Shown piece by piece: positions 42,882-54,744 of a stretch of 64,000 nucleotides of DNA (its first letter is position 1; each line of letters opens with the position of its first letter). Location: contig JAXRKP010000161.1 of NCBI GenBank assembly GCA_037039925.1, positions 337,501 to 401,500 of the forward strand, given 5' to 3'. The notes beneath the pieces were generated by a model, which saw only the letters and a program-made list of their open reading frames with translations, searched no databases and was not told the origin of the DNA. The position numbers were made by a program, and so were the translations under genes. Origin of the DNA: Doris montereyensis. Lineage: Eukaryota; Mollusca; Gastropoda; Nudibranchia; Dorididae.

Positions 42882-43165
42882 GTGGCGTCGGTGGCCAATC
42901 GGTTAGGCTGCCGGATTGGGGATCGTGAGGTCCCGAGTTTGAATCCTAGCAAAGCCAGGTCCGACGTTGTGTTCCTTGGGAAAGACATTTAATACGCATT
43001 TCCCCCACTCTACCCAGGTGCAAATGGGTATAAGCACTAGCTTGGTAGTAAAACCTGTGACAGCCTAGCATCCTGGCCAGGAGGTGATTATTGTCACCTG
43101 TTCCACTTCACACTATAGAAACTGGGATAAGCTCTGGCTCTATAGGCCTTAAGGGTCTTTACTTT
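42882..43165 (+). mobile_element. tRNA-derived SINE, plus-strand copy
   Basis: Head GTGGCGTCGGTGGCCAATCG, box B GAGTTTGAATCCTAGC, body AAAGCCAGGTCCGACGTTGT, CAAATGGGTATAAGCACTAG, CCTGGCCAGGAGGTGATTAT, end GGCCTTAAGGGTC. One of the best preserved copies. Confidence 0.9.
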
Positions 43166-45215
43166 ACTTGTGCAAGCTAGAATTAAGTTTCGCTGTCAGA
43201 ATCTAATATTTTCAATTTGAAATGGTTGGCAGCTATGCCACTGTAATTACTACTGCCCTTTTTGTTTGGCCGAAGAGGTTAACACTATGCATTTTCATGA
43301 TTGCTAGGATCATTGATAGCACCCTCGGCTATGCTGTCTCTTTCCCCCTTTTTTTTTCTTGTTGCAAGGATTCCCATGATGCCATATCATGCTGTAAGAT
43401 TATAGACAGCAAACAGGTCATATTGGAAATAAGTCATAATTTTTAAAAGAATGGATGAGACTTGATAGACAATTCATGAATTGATTGTCAGATCCTGATC
43501 CAAAAACATATGCCTACCACCACTCACTCAAATTTTCTATACAAATGACCTGAAGTTTGCTGTTCGTTTGTTCCTGATTTTTTGTATAAGTGAATTCAGT
43601 ACTTTTTGAATAAAACAAAAAAATCTGCAAAGCATTCTATTCCTTGTAATTTCTGAGAGGAGTTGTAATCCTTTACACAACTTAACCCAAATGATAACGC
43701 AAATATTGATTTGCATGCTCAAAGTACATTGTTTTCAAATTGATGATTCAACTTCAATATTATTTGTAGTGAGATATTTTGTCATCGTTGTAGGATTTTA
43801 GAAAGAATGTTCTGTGGATACTCTAATGAATATCATTTTTTTCTTCTTCAGAAGATGTAGTCAGATATTTATTCAAAAGTGATATTTTAGAGTATTTCAT
43901 TGAGTGTTTGTGGTCTCAAACACAACAGTTATCAATAAAGTGCTGCTCTTGATGGCTCATGCAAAACCACAGAGGAAAATATTTTTTCTGAGAGAAAAAA
44001 TGAAACAAGGAGAGAAATTTAGATAACCAATAGTTTTCCTGTCTTCAGCAAGATTGCATGAGTTTCTGATCACAAATTTGTTTTGTCAATATTTTCATAT
44101 TCAGACTTATTACATGTACTGCCTTTATGCCTGGCATGTTGAGACTTTTTTAAACCTCTAATTTGTTTTTTCAATTATTGTTGGTACAATTTGTTTAAAA
44201 AATGTTTGAACGCATATCAGTGACGACTATGAAAGCCCTTTTATAAAAATCACCGTAGACATTTACCCTGCACAACAATTATTAGTTTTATTCCTGGCAA
44301 GGGATATGTAAGCAACGGATGTGTCAGTAAAGAGCAAGTCAGAGGGTAATCTGTAGTGGGCATTCTTACACCATTCTGGGGTGAAAGGGTTAATGTTATG
44401 TACTGTAAATTGTGAGATCTTTCCATAGCATTAGTATTGCTTCTTTATATTATGAGTTGGATCCTAAACTGTTTCTTTGTCCTTGCCTCGCTGAGATTTG
44501 AAATAACCATTGTGCTGCTTTTGTATTAGTCCTTTTGCTTCTATCTGCACAAAACTTGTGATATTATATGTATACCCATGTGTATTTTTGAATATTTCAT
44601 GTATATAATGATTGTCTTTGCAAGCAAGCGGGATATTAACATTCATATTAGCTGTATTAGATGGTTAAAACTGTATAGTTGTAGAATATCTACGGCTAAT
44701 ATTGACAGCTGTAAAGGACGGCAATTTAGAAATCAATGACCAGCAAAGTGAATGGGATGAAATGCCAGAGTTAAACTTAAAGAGTAATCTCTCAATGTCT
44801 TTTCGTTATACTTTGCTGTAGTTACTTTTATATTTGGTTTTGTTAAATTAAATTTCGTTTTATTTCTCAACAAGCTCTGCTGTTGTTTTTTTTTCCTATT
44901 TAAAAAAAAAAGATTTATGAATAAGAATCTTCTTGCAATGATCAGTTTACCTTTTTATTCTGTTATTTATTAAAAATATATTGAATAATAGTAATAGTTC
45001 TAGATATTCTTTTGTTGCATAACGAAGTGTTATACCGAATCGTCACATATTCGTTCTGTCTTTATTGGTGGAGTTGTCACTTATTGTTGTTTATCACTTT
45101 TGACTTCGCTCCACTGTCTGTGGCTCCTGTGTGGTGTAAATAACAATGCATTGTGTGAATGCGTGTTTGAGGATGTGGTATGGACAGAGAGGGAAGGTGT
45201 TAACAGTATTTGAAG
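43166..45215. other. Intergenic, nothing firmly recognised
   Basis: AT-rich. A TTAA next to GGGGTGAAAGGG ends at 44393 and may be a transposon end (see findings). No gene seen. Confidence 0.4.
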
Positions 45216-45217
45216 CT

Positions 45218-45620
45218 GAGAAATGGTATTCCCTTCCCAAGCTGAGAAATGGTATTCCCTTCCCAAGCTGAGAAATGGTATTCCCTTCCCAAGCTGAGAA
45301 ATGGTATTCTTCCCAAGCTGAGAAATGGTATTCCCTTCCCAAGCTGAGAAATGGTATTCCCTTCCCAAGCTGAGAAATGGTATTCCCTTCCCAAGCTGAG
45401 AAATGGTATTCTCTTCCCAAGCTGAGAAATGGTATTCCCTTCCCAAGCTGAGAAATGGTATTCTCTTCCCAAGCTGAGAAATGGTATTCCCTTCCCAAGC
45501 TGAGAAATGGTATTCCCTTCCCAAACTGAGAAATGATATTCCCTTCCCAAGCTGAGAAATGGTATTCCTTTCCCAAGATGAGAAATGGTATTCCCTTACC
45601 AACCTGAGAAATGGTATTCC
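45218..45620. repeat. 26-bp minisatellite, about 15 copies
   Basis: Unit AAGCTGAGAAATGGTATTCC then CTTCCC. One unit near 45300 lacks a few bases. As 26 is not a multiple of three, each frame cycles through all three translations without a stop. That explains the long minus-strand open frames (up to 200 codons); it is not evidence of a gene. Confidence 0.96.
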
Positions 45621-45744
45621 CTTCCTAAAGGATGACGATAGAAAAAAAAGCAAAAAGAAAAAATTTGCACAATGTTCACCCATTCTTTCAGTAAAAGTTA
45701 ACTTTCATTGCCTTCTCTTCAAAGTGGCAAACTCCCTTATCTCT

Positions 45745-45858
45745 CTTCACTCTTGTCTTCACTCTTGTCTTCCCTCTTGTCTTCCCTCTTGTCTTCACTC
45801 TTGTCTTCACTCTTGTCTTCACTCTTGTCTTCACTCTTGTCTTCACTCTTGTCTTCCC
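45745..45858. repeat. 12-bp minisatellite
   Basis: About ten copies of TCTTGTCTTCAC / TCTTGTCTTCCC, 120 bp to the right of the 26-bp array. Confidence 0.93.
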
Positions 45859-46084
45859 TTGTTATTTCTTGAATCTCCTGCTGTGTAAAACTGGTCACCA
45901 GCCTTATAGGGAGTGATCAGAAATTGTAAGGAGATGAAAATGTTTTCATTTAGGGCGACCTCTTTTAATGTTTCTAACGTAGCAACTTCTGTAAGTTTTT
46001 ACACATGAAACATCTTTCATCTTCAGATCATTGTGACATTTTAGATGGTCCATTTGTGTGCTTTGATGTCAGCATTTTTGGGTT

Positions 46085-46195
46085 CTACTTATTTCCGTTC
46101 CCATTTTTGCTTCCGAAGTGTTTTATCTTGCTCTTTCTTCTTAATTCACCCTGAGATCACCACACACATTGGAGGAGGTAAATCTCAATGAAACA
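46085..46195 (-). mobile_element. ~150 bp dispersed repeat, minus-strand copy
   Basis: Reverse form of the family: TATCTTGCTCTTTCTTCTTA, ATTCACCCTGAGATCACC, ATTGGAGGAGGTAAATCTCA then ATGAAACAAACAAA. The left part is short. Confidence 0.6.
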
Positions 46196-46367
46196 AACAA
46201 AAGAAATAAAACGATTGATGCTAATTGTTATAATGAAATGCCAAATTTTCATGACAGATGGAACTACGATGCAGCAAAGCCTACTCCCACATAGATAAAG
46301 CAAAATAATTTTAACTTTGTCCAGAGGTGGATTCTTTCGTGTTATATCTTGCTTTTACTTAAGGGCA

Positions 46368-46633
46368 GGTGGCGTCGGTGGCCGAGTGGTTAGGCTGCTG
46401 GGTCGGAATCCTGGCAAAGCTAGGACTGACGTTGTGTTTCTTGGGAAAGATACTTACGACACATTTTCCCCACTCGACCCTGGTGCAAATGTGTACAAGC
46501 ACTAGCTTGAAAGTAAAAGCCTGCGTCAGGCTAGCATCCTGTCCAGGAGGTGATTACTATCACCTGTTTCGCTTCACGCTGTTGAAAACGGGATACGCTG
46601 CGGCCCTACGGGCCGTAATGACCTTTGACGGAA
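46368..46633 (+). mobile_element. tRNA-derived SINE, plus-strand copy
   Basis: Head GGTGGCGTCGGTGGCCGAGT then GGTTAGGCTGCTGG; about 20 bases of the anticodon-arm and box B region are deleted compared with the 42882 copy. The body runs to GGGCCGTAATGACCTTTGA. Confidence 0.87.
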
Positions 46634-47109
46634 CTTGCTAAAGGTCATGCAGTGATTCTTTACACAGGAGAACGCCAAAGGGCTAGTCACACTTTCTTTC
46701 TATCATCTTACTAAAGTTCAAGTGTCATCACCCTAACTATATTTTTTAAATTTTATGCTTGCTCTTGCACTTCATTCATTTTGCTTGATAAGGGGTTAAT
46801 CTAAAGCGTCACAGTCGTCATATTCTCTGTGACACACTTGTACATCATTTCGGTATCTATCTTGTGCCTTTTACAATTTTCTCGTCTGTATTATCTGAGT
46901 TGCCATGTTAGGAGAAAGTCTGAATTCAAACCAGACTAAAGAATATGTTTCGTTTTGTTTTGACTATTCTCTAGATTTACCCAATGGTAATGTTTTTAAT
47001 ATGCATTTGTATGTTGATTTGTTTTCTTTCTTTTTACATTTGTTGTGTTTAGACGAAAGTTAAGATTTAAAAACAAATGAAAATCTTGGGGTGGGGGGTC
47101 CTGGAGTGA

Positions 47110-48110
47110 AAATTTTCCCGTTTGTTTCTATCAATTTAACTTATGTATAGGTGTAATGGGCATGGTGTACTGAATTGAAATATGTCGTTTTTTTCTGACG
47201 CTTCCGGTTGCCATGGAAATGGTGGCCATCTTGGATTTTGCCCCCAAATTTTACCAATTTCAATATCAATAGGCTTTTTCATTTTTCAACAAATTTGTTT
47301 CAAACTTGGCACACGCCTTATTTGATACAATGTCTAAATTTGATCAGATCGGATTTTTGTTTCATTAGTGAGTTTTGATTTTATGAATTTTTGAAAATAG
47401 CATATGTGAACAACAAAAATATACAAAAATATTGTAGAAAAAATTCAATTTTTCTAAAACTATAATACATACAAAAAAATCATCTGATCATTTCTTCATT
47501 TTCCCCACTCATCATCCATACCCAATTTCATGAAGATACGTTGAGAAATAAAAAAGTAGATAGGAAATAATGGAAAAAAATGACATTTTGAGAAAATCAT
47601 ATTTTTCTCTTATTTTGTGTTATTTGAATACATTTTTCTCCCATAAACCTAAGAAAAGAGTAGAATAATACTTTGAAACATCATAAAACCTTGAAAGGCT
47701 CTCAACTAGTTCTTATTGACACTGTTTCAAGTGCACTAGCACCTTTTACTCATTTTGGGTTGGTGCCTTTTGATAATAGGTGTGCGGAATATGTTCCATA
47801 ATTTCCGGGAGATCTAAGTCAATATTCATAATAAATCCATTAAATAAGGTTGTTTTGGATAGTGTGTATTGTGGCGATCAAAATGAGTACCAACTTGCCA
47901 TGCTTTAGATAATGTTTCTGACTTGAATTGTATAAAAGTTGTGTTGAAAGATAGGTCTGTATTGTTCCTAAACAATTCATATAAATTCAAAGAATCGATA
48001 CTGAGTTTTTTTTAGCATATCATTATGACGGGAATGAACTGTTCTATCCACTAGTATGATAGACTAGATTTGTCCCATTTTCAGCAAAAATGGCATTCCC
48101 AGAACCTCCT
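47110..48110 (-). mobile_element. ~1 kb interspersed repeat, copy 2, minus strand
   Basis: Reverse complement of the element at 6240-7225. Shared landmarks on the plus strand: GGTTGCCATGGAAATGGTGG then CCATCTTGGATTTTGCC; TGACATTTTGAGAAAATCAT; TGATAATAGGTGTGCGGAAT; ATAATTTCCGGGAGATC; TCGATACTGAG; GACGGGAATGAACTG. Diverged but co-linear along most of its length. No coding capacity. Confidence 0.65.
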
Positions 48111-49490
48111 TAAGAGGAAAATGCAATAAAGGAACTGAAAGTGAAATTAAACAATGGAGGATCATTCATGCCCATGAGTAAACCACTTGTCCAGAAGGAA
48201 ATCTACATTTAGATCATGTGTGTTATTAGAGTCTTTCTTTTAGATCAAGGCCTCCATTATTTATATTTTTAAAAAGCATAAAAAAGTGTGCATTTGATCA
48301 TTTAAAGGACAAATCTCACATCTCATATATTGTGGACTTGACTTGCATGTTTAGACAGTTTCACTGACGATACGATGTGTTGCAAAGTCAATTTGATGGT
48401 TCTGGCTTGCACATGATATTCAGACTAAGACATGCACGACTGTCAAAAACATTTGATATTGCTTATTACACTGAGGATCTATGTGGTGTCTCCCTTTCGT
48501 TTTCTTTTGTATCTGCAAACATTTTCGCTGATGATATAATAATAATCATAACTATCATTACTATTATCCTTTTCATCATATGTTTTCAATCAATTTACGT
48601 TGTGTTTATAATGCAAACCATTTAGCCATTTTTATTGCATTTGCTTTATGAATTATGACTCCATCACCAAAGTTATATTTTATACTCTCTATGCATTTTT
48701 GTCAGCAATTGTTCTTGTTTATTTTAAAGCATTGACGTAGCTCCTTTTACCAACGGGCAGCCATATTGGTTGTTTATCCTAGTGATATTGACAGTGAAAA
48801 TCGCAAATTGTGTAAGTCTGGAACTAGATCAAGCTCTTTTATCATGATGCTAACTGTGTTCTTCAAATTACATAATGCATATGCATAATATCTCTGATCA
48901 TGTATGGATATAAATGACCTCACCATTAAAATTGCTGCGTTCAATTTCCAGGGAAAACACCGCTTCCGTTTTGTGTTAGCCTTTGCTAACTGATTTCTTC
49001 TCTTTTTCTTTCTTTAACGTGTTGTAAGATGGTTCTTTTAAATTAATATTTTACGTTGATGTTTGTATGCTTGAAGTTTGCTAAAACGATTAAATTTCAG
49101 TCAATTTGCTAGAATGATGAAGGAAAAACTGTGTTTCTCGTAATAAACAATGGTAATAGAAAAAACGAAAAACACCCAAAGGCTAAAATCTAATGCCCAG
49201 ATTCAAGGAATAGTCAAACTGTGAAACAATAATTAAATCTACTTTTATCTAAGGTCTTGTTCACGACAAAAAGTATATATTTTTCTTATTATCTTGACTT
49301 TAGTTTTTGTAACTTGCACTGATTGCCACTTTCACCATCGATTTGTGGTTTTGTCACCACCGCACATTTTAAAGTTTTGTTTGTATATATATATATATAT
49401 ATATACATATCTTTATTGCTCTCCTAAATTGATTCTGGTTAACCTTATGTACGCCAATTGCTGTTCTCAACCTAAACATTTATTTTAATT
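48111..49490. other. Intergenic, nothing recognised
   Basis: AT-rich with a short TA run near 49387. No gene seen. Confidence 0.4.
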
Positions 49491-49494
49491 TTAG

Positions 49495-49632
49495 GTCTTG
49501 ACTCACATTTAGTTGATGATTGTTGTCACTTTCATGATCTTGACTCGCATTTAGTTGATGATTGTTGTCAGTTTCATGATCTTGACTCGCATTTAGTTGA
49601 CGTTTGTTGTCACTGTCAGTTTCATGTACATG
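49495..49632. repeat. 42-bp minisatellite, about three copies
   Basis: Unit GTCTTGACTCACATTTAGTT then GATGATTGTTGTCACTTTCA and a partial fourth. Variants differ at ACTCAC/ACTCGC. Confidence 0.85.
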
Positions 49633-49679
49633 TTTGTTGTCAGTTTTACGTACACATGATGTGGGGGTTGGAAGGTGCT

Positions 49680-49812
49680 CTTGGTACAACCTTACCTACT
49701 TCTTCTTTCCTTTCACCCTTTTCAGATGTCTTTCACATTTTTTTCTTTTTCTTTTTTTGACCCTAAGATCACTGCATATGGTTGACGGGGCAAATTGCAA
49801 TGAAACAAACAT
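49680..49812 (-). mobile_element. ~150 bp dispersed repeat, minus-strand copy
   Basis: Reads CTACTTCTTCTTTCCTTTCA, TTTTTTTGACCCTAAGATCA, CTGCATATGGTTGACGGGGC, AAATTGCAATGAAACAAAC, the reverse of the family consensus. Confidence 0.6.
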
Positions 49813-49959
49813 GTACATATGGCTTACAAAACTCTGTTCCATAATATTATAGTCTCGTCAATCACACCAAATCTTATAAAAATGAGAAATCTAGAGCTGT
49901 TTTATTTATCACATCATATACAGACAGTCTAAATTTAATCCCTATCTAGCTATAACTTC

Positions 49960-50078
49960 ACATGTGAATTCAATGTATTTCCTATCTATAATCTATTGTG
50001 CAATTAGATGCACTCTATTAATGGTGAATTCAATGTATTTCCTATCTATTGTGCAATTAGATGCACTCTATTAATGTG
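49960..50078. repeat. ~60-bp direct duplication
   Basis: GTGAATTCAATGTATTTCCT then ATTGTGCAATTAGATGCACT and CTATTAATG occurs twice in tandem; the first copy carries a small insertion (ATAATCTATT). Confidence 0.9.
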
Positions 50079-50227
50079 AAAGCCAGATGGACTTGTAAAC
50101 AAATTATGTTCATTCACGAGTAAGATGCTCCAGATTTTCACATTTTCCTGAAGGAAATTCTTAATGTTAGTTATTGGACTTCATAAAATGAGGAAAATTA
50201 AATTGGATGCTTATCTTTGGAAAAAAT

Positions 50228-50513
50228 GGTGTCGGTGGCCGAGGGTTAGGCTGCCAAACTGGGGATCATGAGGTCTCGAGTTCAAGTCCTAGCAAAGCCA
50301 GGTCCGACATTGTATTCTTTGGGAAAGACACTTAACACGCATTTTCCCCACTCTATCCAGGTACAAATGGGTATAAGCACTAGCTTGGTAGTAAAAACCT
50401 GTGACAGCCTAGCATCCTGGCCAGGAGGTGATCATTGTCACCTGTTCCGCTGCACGCTATATAAACTGGGATAAGCTCTGGCTCTATAGGCCTTAAGGGC
50501 CTTGAAGGAACGT
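50228..50513 (+). mobile_element. tRNA-derived SINE, plus-strand copy
   Basis: Head GGTGTCGGTGGCCGAGGGTT, box B GAGTTCAAGTCCTAGC, then the standard body to GGCCTTAAGGGCCTTGAAGG. Near full length. Confidence 0.9.
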
Positions 50514-50599
50514 TTTTATCTTTGAAAGCAGATATTTAAGGTGACACCCTTTGAGGCAGAAAGTTAGTATAAGAATCAAAGAATTATGTAAGATATGAC

Positions 50600-51665
50600 A
50601 CCAAACCTAGAAATTAGACAGCTTATATTTGACACAAACCTTACTTGGAAATTAGACAGCTTTATTTATTTGACACACACACACCTTACTTGGAAATTAG
50701 ACAGCTTTTATTTGACACACACACACCTTACTTGGAAATTAGACAGCTTTTATTTGACACACACACACCAAACCTTAGAAATTAGACAGCTTTTTTGACA
50801 CACACACAGCTTATATTAGGTTGACAAAACCTAGAAATTAAATTTGACACACACACACCAAACCTAGAAATTAGACAGCTTTTATTAAAATTTGACACAC
50901 ACACACACAAACCTAGAAATTAGACAGCTTTTAGAAATTAGACAGCTTTTATTTGACACACACACACACCAAACCTAGAAATTAGACTAGAAATTAGACA
51001 GCTTTTATTTGACACACACACACCAAACCTAGAAATTAGACAGCTTTTATTTGACACACACACACCAAACCTAGAAATTAGACAGCAAACCTAGAAATTT
51101 TATTTGACACTTATATTTGACACACACACAAACCAAACCTAGAAATTAGACAGCTTTTTATTTTATTATTTGACACACACACACCAAACCTAGAAATTAG
51201 ACAGCTTTTTATTAAAATTTGACACACACACACCAAACCTAGAAATTAGACAGCTTATATTAAAATTTGACACACACACACCAAACCTAGAAATTAGACA
51301 GCTTATATTAAAATTTGACACACACACACACCAAACCTAGAAATTAGACAGCTTATATTAAAATTTGACACACACACACCAAACCTAGAAATTAGACAGC
51401 TTATATTTGACACACACACACCAAACCTAGAAATTAGACAGCTTATATTTGACACACACACCAAACCTAGAAATTAGACAGCTTATATTTGACACACACA
51501 CACCAAACCTAGAAATTAGACAGCTTTTATTTGACACACACACCAAACCTAGAAATTAGACAGCTTATATTTGACACACACACACCAAACCTAGAAATTA
51601 GACAGCTTTTATTTGACACACACACCAAACCTAGAAATTAGACAGCTTTTATTTGACTCACACAC
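50600..51665. repeat. ~42-bp minisatellite with CACACA core, about 25 copies
   Basis: Unit TTTGACACACACACACCAAA then CCTAGAAATTAGACAGCTTA. Unit length varies because the CA run and the T/TA run at the boundary change length, and some units are broken (around 50800-51130). The right half (51200-51650) is more regular than the left. Confidence 0.95.
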
Positions 51666-53125
51666 TAACCTCATCCTGTTAAGATGTGTGTGTATGTGTG
51701 CATGTGCAAGAAAACTTTTCACTAATTTGAGATCCATTTTTTTATGAGTGGCTGATCGAAAAGAATACCTGAAAGATTTACTCTGTACGACTGTACTTTT
51801 GAATTGTACAATATTGTAAAACAAACAATTAATGTTGAAATAAATCGTCACCTGCATGACTAACCGTTCCATCTCCAAATCCAGGTAAACGAAAAAATCG
51901 ACTTAAATGTCGTGAAGAATTTATCATAACAGTGCTGAACAAACTCGGTGTGCAAAATCTCAAAATCTACTGTATATTTTCTAAAACCGTTCAGATATCT
52001 TATAGATATCTTAAAGTTATACTAAAATTGCTAAAATTCCGAAAAATTTTGAGTTATAATGGTTTAATGTCATGCAGACGACGAAATATTTGATACACAT
52101 ATGCCATACCTCTTTGTATATTAAATGGCATTGTAATTATATACCAATTTCAGTGTACATGGTGTGTGTTTTAAAGAAAATCTTTGATCATAATAGCTTA
52201 TGACATAATCACTTTATCTGTATGTAGTATAGATAATATGGATTTTTATCAAATGCTGATTGTATGCACTTGTATAATTTAATTAGTGCAGGTGATGTGT
52301 TATACTATACTACTCAAAGAAATTAAAACCTATGGTGATGAATCTTGTGTATTATATGTTTGTATTATTAATTTAAGTCAATGCAGTAATTGCATCTCTT
52401 TCCCCCCCTCCCCCTATTCTTAGGTCCTGCCCACCGTAAAAACAATGTACATACATGGGCATTAAGGAGTTTTACAGACATTGTATTTGCGTAATGTGAG
52501 CTGTTTTTTGTTTTGTTTTGTTTTTGGGTTTTTTTTATCTCTTCCTTGGAATGTTGTCTCTCTGTGATATCCTTAATGTTCTTTCTCTGAAACCATTTTT
52601 GTTGATTTCTCTCATGCGTTTTATATTCGGTGACAGCACTCGCAGAACATTGATGTGTAACCGTACAAATTAAAAAGAAAGAGAAAAAAATAATAAAAGA
52701 TGAGAGGAATCTTACAATGCCTTCAAAATCCTTTTTAATATATTATTGTATTGTTTTGTTACTTTACAGCGACGTTTTTGAGTTTTTAAATTTCATTTAT
52801 GAGCAGAGTGTGTTTAACATATTAACTTATGATGTAACTAGGAACACTGATTGGGCTGAAGTACAGAATCCGTCCACCTCCCCGCTCCCTTTTACTGTAG
52901 CCTTAGAGACACACACACTGATACATGCCACTATTTCAAGCTTTAACATTTTCTTGAATTCGATATTAAAAATAAAGCACCATAACATAATGACATTCAA
53001 CACAGGCTTATTCACATGACTCTAGAATCGGCTCTACAAAAATTCATGTGACTAGTATGAGAAGCACGAGTACTCTCTAATATAGTTTCAATTAAGGAGG
53101 GATTTTATTTTTGTTGTGATTTACA
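51666..53125. other. Intergenic, nothing recognised
   Basis: AT-rich; no gene or known repeat seen. Confidence 0.4.
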
Positions 53126-53139
53126 CACCACTACTTTTT

Positions 53140-53480
53140 AAAGGGAGCATGCATTGGGATGGAATGGACACCGGAAGGAAAGAGAGACAGAGGACGCCCC
53201 ATTGAAAAACAACATGGTGCAGAATGTCGGAGATGGGGAGGGATGGCTTTCCTGGGAAAATTTAATTGGAATTGACCTCTTCCACCATTTACAGTGATTT
53301 CAGGGTGAATTAAGAGGAAACAGCAAGACGAAAGGACAAGGGAAAGAGTGAAAGGAAAGAAGTAGGACCTACTAGCAGTAGCAGTGCCCACTCGTGTGAA
53401 AGAGCCAGAACAGTAGCCCAAGATACAGAAAATTGGAGAAATCGTGTTCAGGCCTTATGTGCCTCATGGAACAGAGGAAG
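53140..53480 (+). mobile_element. RTE-like LINE C-terminus split by a later insertion
   Basis: The left part reads GRTPEGKRDRGRPIEKQHGA then ECRRWG (53140-53225) in broken frame. The right part (about 53395-53480) reads RARTVAQDTENWRNRVQALC then ASWNRGS and stop. Together they match the GRP..W and W...V.ALCASW.RGS ending of RTE-type LINEs. About 165 bp of the dispersed repeat sit between the halves. Confidence 0.72.
53235..53400 (+). mobile_element. ~150 bp dispersed repeat, plus-strand copy nested in LINE
   Basis: AAATTTAATTGGAATTGACC, TCCACCATTTACAGTGATTT, CAGGGTGAATTAAGAGGAAA, AAAGGAAAGAAGTAGGACCT, GCAGTAGCAGTGCCCACTC. The clearest family member, inserted into the RTE remnant. Confidence 0.75.
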
Positions 53481-53529
53481 TTAATTAAAGTTAAGATCAG
53501 GTGCATTGAAAAGCTTTACTTGAAATGTG

Positions 53530-53655
53530 GGTGGTTGGTGCTGGTAGCTTCTTCTACTTCTTTCCTTTCCTTTTATTCTTATTTTTCTTACATCTTGCTG
53601 TTTCTTCTTAATTCACTTTGAGATCACAGGGTAAAATCAATAAAAATAAACAATT
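53530..53655 (-). mobile_element. ~150 bp dispersed repeat, minus-strand copy
   Basis: GGTGCTGGTAGCTTCTTCTA, CTTCTTTCCTTTCCTTTTAT, ATCTTGCTGTTTCTTCTTAA, TTCACTTTGAGATCACAGGG. It faces the copy at 53235, so the two could form a long hairpin. Confidence 0.7.
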
Positions 53656-54740
53656 GAAATGTTATCTGCTGAAAACACATCCTTCTTTTGAGACAGACAA
53701 ACAAAGCATAATTTATTCTTTACGATTTGTAATACACAACAACAACATTATGAAAACAAACCTCATTCAAAATCACAAACAACTTTGAATTGGATAATTT
53801 GAAGATTGAAAATATTTTATTATAGGATTAATTTGACAGTTTATCTATTTGTACAATCTATCACAGATGCGAGGGCTCACAAAATAAATGTAAATCATTA
53901 ACATTATATCTCTGAACAATTTATCGTTAATGAATTTCAAAATTCAAATGCATTCAAGTGACATTTCAATACTTTTGTAAAGACATTTTATCATAGTACA
54001 AGTGAGTGTTTCTTCTCATTCATGGTAGCATTATTTGAGTTACGCAATCTCTTCACATACTGAGTAGTTTCAGTTTGGGGGTTTTCCCCCCTGAAGAATA
54101 TAATATTCAATACATTACTATTTTAAATGTAAAGTTCTTCGTTAATGCATAATCTCAATTCAATGAAGAAATCAATCAAATAATTTTATGTTTGGGATCA
54201 CATATTTATTTTGTTGTATTTTTGATTTATTTTTTTCAAACGTTAATCAAAAATAAATCTTAACAAATTGACATCAGATTATTAATTGAAAGTACATAAA
54301 ACAATCAGTAATGAAAACATTCACTTGCTGCTGAATAAATGTCAGGGAAGATCAAATAAAAGCCTTGTAAATACTACAGGTAAACAGAAAAAGTAAATCA
54401 TGATATTACTTATATATCAAGTTATATGAAATTAAGTTTAAAAGCCGAAGCACATCTAACTAACTTTTAAATACAAATTTGTTTGAATGGAAATATGTAA
54501 GTTTGGGGGAAAATATATCATGCAAACAAATGAGCATGTTTATGTTTTAATTACATAATGTTTAATAAATATATGGATATAAGAAAAAAGAGTGTTAAAC
54601 ATTTAATGTGTGTAAATGGTGGAGTAAATTGGATGAATGAAATGGACATTATTATACTTTCATAAATCAAAATCAGATATTTCTCACCAGGTTTTACAAC
54701 AACAAAAATTCCTATTACCTATGACATTGAATAAGGTATC
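53656..54740. other. Intergenic, nothing recognised
   Basis: Very AT-rich, no gene seen. Confidence 0.45.
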
Positions 54741-54744
54741 AAAG

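Noticed and set aside
42882..42950. tRNA gene
   Set aside because: The tRNA-like sequence is the head of a SINE that occurs in seven copies with the same body; the acceptor stem is not closed and the 3' end is missing.
45081..45683. 200-codon minus-strand open frame
   Set aside because: It is the 26-bp minisatellite read through; all three frames are open for the same reason, and the flanks have no coding signal.
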